64,000 nucleotides of DNA. It comes from Bacteroidia bacterium (GTDB lineage Bacteria > Bacteroidota > Bacteroidia > Bacteroidales > Azobacteroidaceae). The notes beneath the pieces are model-generated. The model did not search any database and was not told where the DNA came from. It saw only the letters and a program-made list of their open reading frames with translations. Positions 16,480 to 25,130 of this stretch are shown here, in pieces. The DNA lies in contig BNXY01000002.1 of the NCBI GenBank assembly GCA_025999935.1, forward strand, positions 1 to 64,000. The letters run 5' to 3'. Both the position numbers and the translations under genes were made by a program. Each line of letters opens with the position of its first letter. The stretch's first letter is position 1.

Positions 16480-17994
16480 ATGAAAATAGAAATTTTAGAC
16501 ACGACTTTGCGCGACGGGGAACAGACCTCCGGCGTTTCATTTGCCGCCAGCGAAAAACTGCATATTGCCCGGATTTTGCTGGGCGATTTGAATATTGACC
16601 GCTTGGAAGTGGCTTCGGCGAAAGTATCGGAAGGCGAATTTGAAACCGTGAAGCGGATTACCCGTTGGGCGAGTAGTCACAATTACATCGACCGCATCGA
16701 AGTCTTGGGATTTGTCGATGGCGACATTTCGCTGAATTGGGTAAAAAATGCCGGTTGCCAAGTGATGAACCTTTTGTGTAAAGGCTCATTGAAGCATTGC
16801 ACTTACCAACTTCGGAAAACGCCCGAACAACATCTGGCCGACATCAAAACTGTTTTGAGAAATGCCGAAGAAATGGGTATTACGATTAATATCTATTTGG
16901 AAGACTGGTCGAACGGTATGCTCAGTTCACCGGATTATGTATTCTTTTTGATGGATAATCTGAAAGATACGCATATCAAACGGTTCATGTTGCCCGATAC
17001 TTTGGGAATTTTGAATCCCATCAATACCGGTAAATTTTGCCGGGAAATGCACGAAAAATATCCGAATGTGCATTTCGATTATCATGCCCACAACGATTAT
17101 GATTTGGCTGTGGGAAATGTTTTTGCTGCTATTCACACCGGAGTAATCAGCGGTATTCATGCTACTATCAACGGATTAGGAGAAAGAGCGGGAAATGCGC
17201 CTTTGGCAAGTGTCATTGCTATGCTTCACGACCAATTGCATATTCATACGAATATTACGGAGAGTAGTCTGAACAAGGTAAGCCGGATTGTGGAATCGTA
17301 TTCCGGCCTGCGTATCCCGAATAATCAGCCTGTGATCGGCGACAGTGTTTTTACCCAATGCGCCGGTATTCATGCCGATGGAGATAATAAAAACAATCTG
17401 TATTACAACGATTTACTCCCTGAACGTTTTGGCCGCGCACGGGAATATGCCTTGGGAAAAACTTCCGGTAAATCCAATATCAAAAAGAATCTGGAAGCCA
17501 TGGGCATCGAATTGGATGAAGAATCCATGAAAAAGGTAACCGAACGGATTATCGAATTAGGCGATAAAAAAGAAATCGTTACGCAAGACGATTTGCCTTA
17601 CATCATTTCGGACGTTTTGCATACGGAAAGCGCCGATAAGATAAGAATTGTAAATTTTTCGCTATCCTTGACCCATGGATTGCGTCCGACGGCTACCGTC
17701 CGGATAGAAATTGACGGAACAGAATACGAGCAAACGGTTCCCGGCGACGGACAATACAATGCTTTTTCAAAGGCGCTTTGGAAAATTTACACGCAATTGG
17801 GAAAAGCCAAACCCGCGCTGACGGATTACAATGTTTCCATTCCTTCGGGCGGACGCACGGATGCTTTGGTGCAAACAACCATTGCCTGGAATTTTAACGG
17901 AAAGGATTTCAAAACCCGCGGTCTGGACGTTGACCAGACGGGCGCTGCGATAAAAGCGACGGTGAGGATGTTGAATATGATTGAGAATATGTAG
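16480..17994 (+). CDS. citramalate synthase-like / second isopropylmalate synthase family enzyme
   Basis: 504 residues with the HMGL barrel ([15 protein letters not shown] at the start, FDYHAHNDYDLAVGN near residue 195) and a C-terminal LeuA-type regulatory domain (about 365-504). It differs clearly from LeuA upstream (for example TSGV for VPGC after DGEQ), so it is a paralogue with another substrate. In Bacteroidales this gene follows leuD in the leu cluster. (R)-citramalate synthase (pyruvate plus acetyl-CoA, entry to isoleucine via LeuCD and LeuB) is the most likely role, and fits a leader peptide with both Ile and Leu codons. 2-Isopropylmalate synthase activity cannot be excluded. In related clusters leuB comes next; it does not here. 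Confidence 0.85.
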   Translation: MKIEILDTTLRDGEQTSGVSFAASEKLHIARILLGDLNIDRLEVASAKVSEGEFETVKRITRWASSHNYIDRIEVLGFVDGDISLNWVKNAGCQVMNLLCKGSLKHCTYQLRKTPEQHLADIKTVLRNAEEMGITINIYLEDWSNGMLSSPDYVFFLMDNLKDTHIKRFMLPDTLGILNPINTGKFCREMHEKYPNVHFDYHAHNDYDLAVGNVFAAIHTGVISGIHATINGLGERAGNAPLASVIAMLHDQLHIHTNITESSLNKVSRIVESYSGLRIPNNQPVIGDSVFTQCAGIHADGDNKNNLYYNDLLPERFGRAREYALGKTSGKSNIKKNLEAMGIELDEESMKKVTERIIELGDKKEIVTQDDLPYIISDVLHTESADKIRIVNFSLSLTHGLRPTATVRIEIDGTEYEQTVPGDGQYNAFSKALWKIYTQLGKAKPALTDYNVSIPSGGRTDALVQTTIAWNFNGKDFKTRGLDVDQTGAAIKATVRMLNMIENM

Positions 17995-18049
17995 AATTAA
18001 AACAGTAAATATTTTCTGAAAATTGTGCAAAGTTAAGGAAAATTTATTC

Positions 18050-18057
18050 TAATTTTG
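18050..18057 (+). promoter_or_regulatory. -7 box of the M16 peptidase gene
   Basis: TAATTTTG fits TAnnTTTG, 32 bp before the start codon; no exact -33 box. Confidence 0.4.
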
Positions 18058-18089
18058 GAGATTATTACTAAAAATAAATATAGGTATTT

Positions 18090-21017
18090 ATGAAAAAGTT
18101 AGTTTTGTTGGTTTTTTCGCTATTAATTTTAATAGCCGGATGTCAGGAAACGGGGCATAAAACCATTTCCAAGCAGGACAGTAATGGGTACAATTACGAG
18201 GAAGTGACGAACGATCCTTTCAAAGCGCGGATTTACACTTTGGATAACGGATTAAAAGTCTATTTGTCAAAGAATGCGGATGAACCCCGTATTCAAACTA
18301 TGATTGCGGTAAGAGTGGGCGCCAAAGACGACCCACGGGATAATACCGGTTTAGCGCATTACCTTGAACACATGATGTTTAAGGGAACCGATCATTATGG
18401 AACCCTCGACTGGGAAAAGGAAAAACCTTTGTTAGACAGTATTTTCTCGTTGTTCGAGCTTCACAAGCAAGCACAAACGGCTGAGGCCAAAAAGGAAATC
18501 TACAAACGCATTGACGCTACTTCGCAGGAAGCCGCCAAATACGCCATTTCCAATGAATACGATAAAATAATAGGGGCAATCGGCGCTTCGGGAACCAATG
18601 CTTTTACCAGTTATGACCAGACGGCTTATGTGAATGATATTCCGGCCAATGAAATCGAAAAATTCATCCAATTGGAATACGACCGTTTTTCCAATATTCA
18701 GTTGCGGCTTTTCCACACGGAATTGGAAACAGTGTATGAAGAATTTAACAGAAGTCAAGACAATGGTAGTTCTGTGATATGGAATAAAGTCTTTGAAGGT
18801 CTGTTTGCCGATCATCCCTATAAAATAGATGTAATCGGTTTGCCGGAACATTTGAAAAGTCCGTCGATGAACAGCGTATTGGCTTTCCAGAAAAAATACT
18901 ATGTTCCCAACAATATGGCGATTTTGATGAGTGGCGATTTGGATTTTGAAACGACCATCCAGACCATTGACAAGTATTTCGGACAAATGCAACCCAATGC
19001 GGATTTGGTTCATGCCGAACCCATTCAAGAAGCGCCGCTGACGGCGACCAAAACTTATGAGGTTTTCACGCCCGACCAAGAACGGTTGGCTGTCGCTTAC
19101 CGTTTTGGAGATGTGAAATCGAAAGACGCTTTATATCTGAATTTAATTACCTCTATTTTCCGTAATGGAAAAGCCGGTTTGATTGATTTGGATTTGATTC
19201 AGAAACAAAAAGTGTTGCAACTTTCCACCGGAGCGCAAACCTTGAAGGATTACGGCGTATATGTATTTATAGGCGCTCCCCGTGAAGGTCAGTCATTGGA
19301 GGAACTCGGAACATTGATTCAGGAAGAAATTCAAAAATTGAAAGCGGGCGATTTTGACGACGATTTATTAGCGGCGATTATCAATAACAAGAAATTAGAC
19401 ATTATCCAAATGACGGATGGCCGCTACTATGCTTGCAATGAGTTTTTGGAAGCTTTTATCAATGAATTTGAATGGAAAGATTGGGTTTCCCAAATTGATG
19501 AAATGGCTAAAATTACCAAAGCGGAAGTGGTAGCCTTTGCCAATGATTTTTTCAAGGATAATTACGTAACCGTTTATAAAAGAACCGGCGAAAACAAAGA
19601 AAAAGTAGTGGTGGAAAAACCGACCATTACCCCGATTACCATCAATCGCGACAGTGAATCGAAATTTGCAAAAGAATTGCTGGCTATCGAATCGAAACCC
19701 ATCGAACCCGTATTTATTGATTTCAAAGAAGCCATCAAAAAAGAAAGCCTGAAAGACGGTGTTGATTTTTATTATACTTTGAATACTACCAATAAAATCT
19801 ATTCTTTGGATCAATTTGTTGAAATATCGAATATTACGGATAAAAAATTAGCCTTGGCATTCCGCTATCTGCCTTATTTGGGAACGTCCAAATATACGCC
19901 GGAACAATTAAAAATGGAGATGTATAAATTGGCAATGGATATTAGTCCGTCTGTTTCGTCGGGGCGTTCTTACGTTAGTCTTTTCGGTTTGGACGAAACG
20001 ATGGATCGTTCGCTGGCTCTGATGGAAGAAATGCTGAATGACGCCGTTGTCAATCAGGATGCTTACAATAATATGGTCAATGATATCCTCAAGCAACGGG
20101 CGAATGCTAAAATCAATAAGTCTCAAATCCTGAATGGTTTGACTTATTATACGAAGTACGGTGAAAAATCAACTTTTACAGATGTGTTGTCCGAGACGGA
20201 ACTCAAAGCGATTGATCCGCAGGAATTGATTGATATTATCAAACAATTTGCCGCTTATAAGCATGGATTCTACTATTACGGGCCGGATTCCCAATCGAAA
20301 ATAGCCGGATTATTGAAGAAAATTCAAACGCCGGAATCATTAATCGATGTACCGCAACGGGTTGAATATTCTGAATTACAGATGGATAAACCGGTGGTTT
20401 ATTTTGCCGACTACGACATGGTACAGGCCGAGATTATGATTCTTGCCAAAGATGTGAAATTTGATCCGACAATAATGCCTTATCAGCAAATGTTTAATGC
20501 TTATTACGGTTCGGGTATGAATTCCATCATTTTCCAAGAAATAAGAGAAGCGCGCGGATTGGCTTATTCGGCTTATGCCAATGTTGCTCCTCCCACCAGA
20601 GCCAATCAGTCTAATTATGTGCAGGCTTATGTCGGAACGCAATCGGACAAGATGGTGACGGCCATTAATGCTTTCAGAGAATTGCTGTCCAATATGGCAA
20701 GTTCCGAAAAATCGTTTCAATTGAGCAAAGAGTATATGCTGAATAATTTGCGTTCCGAACGGATCACTAAATCAAGTATTTTCTGGAATTATATGTCGCT
20801 CAAAGACCTCGGCATCGATTACGACATCCGAAAACCGGTTTATGAAACCATTCAAACCATGACATTGGCAGATGTTCAGAAATATTTTGACGAACATATT
20901 AAGCCGGCAAAATATTCGATTGTCCTCGTTGGGAAAAAGGATAAAATCGATTTCAAATATTTGAATACGATTGCAGAGGTAAAAGAAATACCGCTGGAAG
21001 TATTGTTTGGATATTAA
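18090..21017 (+). CDS. M16 family zinc metallopeptidase, lipoprotein
   Basis: 975 residues. The signal ends in LLILIAGC with Cys at 18, a lipobox, so the protein is anchored to a membrane. The inverted zinc site HYLEH is at residues 90-94 and the third ligand is probably a Glu in TVYEEFNRS (about 217). Two M16 halves are present: an active N-terminal half and an inactive C-terminal half, as in pitrilysin-like proteases, which degrade peptides inside a closed chamber. The ORF is the usual length. A terminator follows at 21045-21072. Confidence 0.93.
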   Translation: MKKLVLLVFSLLILIAGCQETGHKTISKQDSNGYNYEEVTNDPFKARIYTLDNGLKVYLSKNADEPRIQTMIAVRVGAKDDPRDNTGLAHYLEHMMFKGTDHYGTLDWEKEKPLLDSIFSLFELHKQAQTAEAKKEIYKRIDATSQEAAKYAISNEYDKIIGAIGASGTNAFTSYDQTAYVNDIPANEIEKFIQLEYDRFSNIQLRLFHTELETVYEEFNRSQDNGSSVIWNKVFEGLFADHPYKIDVIGLPEHLKSPSMNSVLAFQKKYYVPNNMAILMSGDLDFETTIQTIDKYFGQMQPNADLVHAEPIQEAPLTATKTYEVFTPDQERLAVAYRFGDVKSKDALYLNLITSIFRNGKAGLIDLDLIQKQKVLQLSTGAQTLKDYGVYVFIGAPREGQSLEELGTLIQEEIQKLKAGDFDDDLLAAIINNKKLDIIQMTDGRYYACNEFLEAFINEFEWKDWVSQIDEMAKITKAEVVAFANDFFKDNYVTVYKRTGENKEKVVVEKPTITPITINRDSESKFAKELLAIESKPIEPVFIDFKEAIKKESLKDGVDFYYTLNTTNKIYSLDQFVEISNITDKKLALAFRYLPYLGTSKYTPEQLKMEMYKLAMDISPSVSSGRSYVSLFGLDETMDRSLALMEEMLNDAVVNQDAYNNMVNDILKQRANAKINKSQILNGLTYYTKYGEKSTFTDVLSETELKAIDPQELIDIIKQFAAYKHGFYYYGPDSQSKIAGLLKKIQTPESLIDVPQRVEYSELQMDKPVVYFADYDMVQAEIMILAKDVKFDPTIMPYQQMFNAYYGSGMNSIIFQEIREARGLAYSAYANVAPPTRANQSNYVQAYVGTQSDKMVTAINAFRELLSNMASSEKSFQLSKEYMLNNLRSERITKSSIFWNYMSLKDLGIDYDIRKPVYETIQTMTLADVQKYFDEHIKPAKYSIVLVGKKDKIDFKYLNTIAEVKEIPLEVLFGY

Positions 21018-21044
21018 AAAACCACAATGTAACTGCAAATAGTG

Positions 21045-21072
21045 GTGGCGGGGGCAACTCCGCCACTTTTTT
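21045..21072 (+). terminator. terminator of the M16 peptidase gene
   Basis: GTGGCGG (21045-21051) pairs with CCGCCAC (21060-21066), followed by six T. Confidence 0.8.
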
Positions 21073-21084
21073 CCGTAAAACGAC

Positions 21085-21972
21085 ATGTTAAGTATTTGTA
21101 TTCCGATATATAATTATGAGGTTACTCGCTTGGTGCATGATTTGCACCGGCAAGCCGAGAAAATCGCTCGTCCGTTTGAGATTCTTCTGATGGACGACGC
21201 TTCGGACGAAAAATACAAACTAATGAATCAAACCCTTGATTTAACGCATGTTCGCTATATTCCTCTCAAAAAAAATATCGGAAGGGCGAAAATCCGCAAT
21301 CAATTGGCGCGAGAAGCACAATATCCTTATTTGCTTTTTATGGATTGCGACTCGGCAGTTTCTTCGGATTTTTATATCGAAAATTATTTGCCTTATTGCA
21401 ACCCCCAAACCGTTTGTTACGGCGGACGAAAATACGAGGACAAACAACCGGAAGACGACACCTATCTTCGCTGGAAATATGGGATGGAACGGGAAAGTCT
21501 TCCGGCGGAAATACGGAAGAAAAATCCCAATTATAGCTTCTGTACCAATAATTTCTTGATTCATAAGCAACTGTTTGAAAAGGTAAAATTCAATGAAAAC
21601 CTAGAAGGTTACGGACATGAAGATACTTTTTTCGGATTGGAACTTCTGGAAAAGGGAATTATCATTCAGCACATAGATAATCCATTGATTCATTTGGGAT
21701 TGGAAAGCGCCGCCGATTTTCTCGAAAAAACAGAAAACGGCATTGTCAATCTTCAGAAAATTGAAACCCTGCTAAAAGAAAACAATCCGGAGCATGTAGG
21801 CCATTCCAACCTAATGAAATCCAAACTCTTCCTGCAAAAGTGGCATTTAATAAAACTCGCAGCTACGCTTTTCAAACCGGCACAGCCCTCTCTGAAAAAA
21901 CATTTGTTGGGAAAAAATCCTTCTCTACGAATCTTTGACCTGTATAAATTGGGATTGATCTGCGCAAGATAA
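21085..21972 (+). CDS. glycosyltransferase family 2
   Basis: 295 residues. GT-A fold signatures: SICIPIYNYEVTRLV at the N-terminus, LLMDDASDE (about residues 32-40), KNIGRAKIRNQLA and LLFMDCDS, the last a DxD-like metal and nucleotide-sugar binding site (about 90). It has no membrane segment, so it is probably cytoplasmic and adds a sugar to a lipid or glycan. The acceptor is unknown. It starts 12 bp after the terminator of the M16 gene. The convergent glycosyltransferase downstream shares the repeat at 21973-22128 as its 3' boundary. Confidence 0.88.
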   Translation: MLSICIPIYNYEVTRLVHDLHRQAEKIARPFEILLMDDASDEKYKLMNQTLDLTHVRYIPLKKNIGRAKIRNQLAREAQYPYLLFMDCDSAVSSDFYIENYLPYCNPQTVCYGGRKYEDKQPEDDTYLRWKYGMERESLPAEIRKKNPNYSFCTNNFLIHKQLFEKVKFNENLEGYGHEDTFFGLELLEKGIIIQHIDNPLIHLGLESAADFLEKTENGIVNLQKIETLLKENNPEHVGHSNLMKSKLFLQKWHLIKLAATLFKPAQPSLKKHLLGKNPSLRIFDLYKLGLICAR

Positions 21973-22128
21973 GGCTGTCTCAAAAGTATTTTTAGAACGC
22001 AAATGACGCAAAATACGCAAATTAACACAAATTTTATTTATTGGAAATAAGATAGATGTAATTTTGTTAAAAATATGTTTTTGCGAAAATTTGTGTTTTT
22101 TGCGTTATTTGCGTTCTTTTGAGACAGC
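21973..22128 (+). repeat. long inverted repeat, copy 3 of the 9-bp-unit element, between convergent genes
   Basis: The left arm begins GGCTGTCTCAAAAG and continues AACGCAAAT, GACGCAAAA, TACGCAAAT, TAACACAAAT. The right arm mirrors it (ATTTGTGTT, TTTTGCGTT, ATTTGCGTT, CTTTTGAGACAGC). About 50 bp of A/T-rich sequence lies between the arms. The right arm supplies the last codons and stop of the minus-strand gene (VSKERK). It could act as a two-way terminator or be a small non-autonomous mobile element. Confidence 0.75.
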
Positions 22129-23217
22129 TTCCGGCAAAGTTTCTTGCATGATTTTCAGTAATGTCTCCGATTCGTTTTCCCAACTCAGTTCTGCATTGGC
22201 GGCTTCAAAACCCTTGGTGTTTTTTTCTTCGTTAGCCATTTGCCGAATGGTTGCAGCCAGAAATTTAGGCTCGTAATTATCTACTAATGTTCCTATGCTA
22301 TAATGTGCTACAATCCGGCGAATTTCAGGGAAATCGGTGGCCAATACCGGAATATTTTTTCGGATATAATCGAAAATCCGGTTGGGCAGGGCGTAGTAAT
22401 AATTTAATCCCTTGTTTTCAAGCAAATTGATTCCAATGTTGGCGCAGGCGGTATAGGCCGGGAGTTCTTCAAAGGGAATTCGTCCGGTAAAAATGACACG
22501 GTCGTTCAGATTTTGCCGGTTGACTTTTTCTTTCAAGTCGCTCAAAACATCGCCGTCGCCGACGACATAAAAGAGAAAATCATCCAAGTAAGGCATTGTG
22601 TCTATTACCCATTCGATGCCCCGTCCTACATTGACGGCGCCCTGATAAAGAAGAATTTTCTTTCCTTGGGTATCGATAGCCGGTTGTGTATAAGTCGTTT
22701 GTTCTGCCGGTGGAATATTCCGCACCACTTGCATGTTTATCCCATATTTGCGATTATAAATATCCGCAATGGATTGGCAAACCGTGTAGGTATTTTTCAG
22801 GTGTGGGAAAATCCAGTCTTCGATTTTTGTCCAAACCGCTTTGACTAATTTCCGCTGGGTAACTTCGGGTACTTCGGGAAACATTTCGTGGGCATCGAAA
22901 ACCAAGGGTTTGCGGCGAATTTTGGCAGCCAGATAATTGGCCGGAAGCGAATCGGTGTCGTTGGAAAGGTAGATGTCCGCCTTGTCGAACAACAAATAAA
23001 AGAACAACCGGATATTATATTCGGCGTAAAAAAAGGCGGAACGCTTGAATAGCAAGCGCATCCGGTCGATGCGATATGCGCGTTGCAAGGCTTTGCTGTC
23101 GCGGAATTTCCGGCCTACCAATTTCACATCATAACCGTTTTGCGACAAGGTTGTGCAAACCTTGTGCACCCGTTGGTCGGTTACCAAATCATTTGTGACG
23201 GAGGCTGTTATCTTCAT
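22105..23217 (-). CDS. glycosyltransferase family 4 (group 1)
   Basis: 370 residues with the two-Rossmann GT-B layout. The N-terminal half opens MKITASVTNDLVTDQRVHKV and the C-terminal donor domain has LYQGAVNVGRGIEWVID, VVGDGDV and a C-terminal stretch PNRIFDYIRKNIPVLATDFPEI typical of GT4. It is the last gene of a leftward three-gene unit, 5 bp after the P-type ATPase gene. Its final residues AVSKERK are encoded by the inverted repeat at 21973-22128, so the native C-terminus may have been altered. Acceptor unknown. Confidence 0.88.
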   Translation of the reverse strand: MKITASVTNDLVTDQRVHKVCTTLSQNGYDVKLVGRKFRDSKALQRAYRIDRMRLLFKRSAFFYAEYNIRLFFYLLFDKADIYLSNDTDSLPANYLAAKIRRKPLVFDAHEMFPEVPEVTQRKLVKAVWTKIEDWIFPHLKNTYTVCQSIADIYNRKYGINMQVVRNIPPAEQTTYTQPAIDTQGKKILLYQGAVNVGRGIEWVIDTMPYLDDFLFYVVGDGDVLSDLKEKVNRQNLNDRVIFTGRIPFEELPAYTACANIGINLLENKGLNYYYALPNRIFDYIRKNIPVLATDFPEIRRIVAHYSIGTLVDNYEPKFLAATIRQMANEEKNTKGFEAANAELSWENESETLLKIMQETLPEAVSKERK

Positions 23218-23222
23218 GCGAA

Positions 23223-25121
23223 TTATTTTCTGTTTATTTTTATTTTCAAAATTCTGATGGCGTTCAGAATAGCCAATAGCGCCACGCCGACATCGGCGAA
23301 TACGGCTTCCCAGAGTGTGGCAATCCCTGCGGTTGCCAAAATCAATACGATTATTTTCACGCCCAGCGCCAGACTGATGTTTTGAATCACAATGCGCCGG
23401 GTAATTTTTCCCAACTGAATGGCTGTTACGATTTTACCGGGTTGGTCGGTCTGGATAATCAGGTCGGCCGCTTCAATGGCGACGTCGCTGCCCAAACCAC
23501 CCATGGCGATACCTACATCGCTTAGCGCCAATACGGGCGCATCGTTTATTCCGTCGCCGACAAAAGCAACTATATTGGCCGGATTGGATTTCAGGTGTTC
23601 GATGTGTTCCACTTTATTTTCCGGCAACAAATCACCATACGCCTGTTCGATGCCCAATTCTGAGGCCAATTTGGAGACAATGGCCTGTTTATCGCCCGAA
23701 AGCATGACCAAGTTTTTTATCCCCAGACGGCGTAATGAAACAAGGGTTTGAGACACGTCTTCTTTCAAGGTATCGGCAACCGTAATATAGCCTGCATAAA
23801 CCGAATCAATGGCGCACAAGACTGTTGTTTCAGGTATCAAACGGATTTCTTCCGGGAAAATTATATGGTAACTATCCAAAAGTTTCGTATTGCCAACGCA
23901 TATTTGGCTACCATTCAGTGCGGCTTCCAAACCCAATCCGGCAATTTCCTTCGTATTTTCCGGTTTTTCCAAAATGATTTTCTGCTGATTGGCATATTCA
24001 ACAATGGCTTTGGCAATCGGATGCGTACTTTGGGCTTCTGTCGATGCAATGATTTTTAATAAGTTGTTTTCCGAAATAGCGCCGTCTGCGACAATCTCCT
24101 GTACTTCAAAAACGCCTTTTGTCAACGTGCCGGTTTTATCGAACACCATGGTATTCACTTGGGTAATTGCATCCAAATAATTACTGCCTTTGAATAACAC
24201 GCCGTGCCGGGAGGCAGCGCCTATTCCGCCGAAATAGCCCAGCGGAATACTGATGACCAATGCGCAGGGACAAGATATAACCAAGAAAACCAAGCCTTTG
24301 TAAAGCCAAGTGTTGAAATCATAAGAAAAAGAGGCTGAAAATAAGGCATATATCCACGGTAATAAAACAATCAAAACGGCTAAAGCCACTACTGCGGGCG
24401 TATAAATGCGGGCGAATCGCCGGATGAATTGTTCGGCAGGGGCTTTGCGGACGCTTGCGTTTTCCACCAATTCGAGGATGCGCGACAGAGCGCTTTGTCC
24501 GAACGGACGGACGACTTGTATCCGAATCACTTGGTCGGCAACAATCATTCCGGCCAATACTTCTTCTCCTTTTTCAATGGTTCGCGGGAGGCTTTCTCCG
24601 GTCAATGCGGCGGTATTAAATGTGGCGGAATCGTTCAGCAGCAAACCGTCGAGGGGTATTCTTCCGCCGGTTTTGATTTCAATTATTTCGCCGGTTTTCA
24701 CGGCTTCTGGCGAAACGGTTTCCAAGGTATCGCCTTTCACTAAGTTGGCGGTTTCCGGACGGACATCGAGCAAATCGCCGATATTTTTTTTCGCCCGGTC
24801 AATGGCGGCATCCTGAAAGTGTTCTCCGATGGCATAAAAGAGCATAACGGCCACGCCTTCCGGGTATTCTCCGATGAAAAACGCACCGATGGTGGCAATG
24901 CTCATCAGCAGGTATTCGCTGAAAATATCTTTTTCTCGGATGCTTTCCCAAGCTTCTTTCAGTACGGGAAGTCCCACTGGAAAGTAAGCCAGTAGATACC
25001 AGATAAATCTTATCCACTGGTTTTCGAAGCAAGCGGTATGTCCCCAAACAGCAATAAGTCCGGCAATCAACATTATAAAGGAGATTGCCGGACGGATATA
25101 AGTTTTTAATTGCGTATTCAA
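23223..25121 (-). CDS. heavy-metal P1B-type ATPase (Zn/Cd exporter type)
   Basis: 632 residues. Phosphorylation site DKTGTLT with Asp at 328, membrane metal site SCPCALVIS with CPC at 284-286, actuator TGES near 174-177, and hinge GDGINDAPVLA. The last helices carry Lys (NISLALGVK) and Asp (FADVGVALLAILNAIRIL), the pattern of the Zn/Cd/Pb group rather than the copper group. There is no N-terminal HMA or His-rich metal-binding domain, so it is a short form. It pumps divalent metal out of the cytoplasm. It lies between a TolB-like gene (9 bp upstream) and a glycosyltransferase gene; no metal regulator is visible nearby. Confidence 0.93.
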   Translation of the reverse strand: MNTQLKTYIRPAISFIMLIAGLIAVWGHTACFENQWIRFIWYLLAYFPVGLPVLKEAWESIREKDIFSEYLLMSIATIGAFFIGEYPEGVAVMLFYAIGEHFQDAAIDRAKKNIGDLLDVRPETANLVKGDTLETVSPEAVKTGEIIEIKTGGRIPLDGLLLNDSATFNTAALTGESLPRTIEKGEEVLAGMIVADQVIRIQVVRPFGQSALSRILELVENASVRKAPAEQFIRRFARIYTPAVVALAVLIVLLPWIYALFSASFSYDFNTWLYKGLVFLVISCPCALVISIPLGYFGGIGAASRHGVLFKGSNYLDAITQVNTMVFDKTGTLTKGVFEVQEIVADGAISENNLLKIIASTEAQSTHPIAKAIVEYANQQKIILEKPENTKEIAGLGLEAALNGSQICVGNTKLLDSYHIIFPEEIRLIPETTVLCAIDSVYAGYITVADTLKEDVSQTLVSLRRLGIKNLVMLSGDKQAIVSKLASELGIEQAYGDLLPENKVEHIEHLKSNPANIVAFVGDGINDAPVLALSDVGIAMGGLGSDVAIEAADLIIQTDQPGKIVTAIQLGKITRRIVIQNISLALGVKIIVLILATAGIATLWEAVFADVGVALLAILNAIRILKIKINRK

Positions 25122-25130
25122 TTGTGATAA

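Noticed and set aside
18432-19079. 215-codon frame antisense to the M16 peptidase
   Set aside because: Shadow of the conserved peptidase gene with no supporting features.
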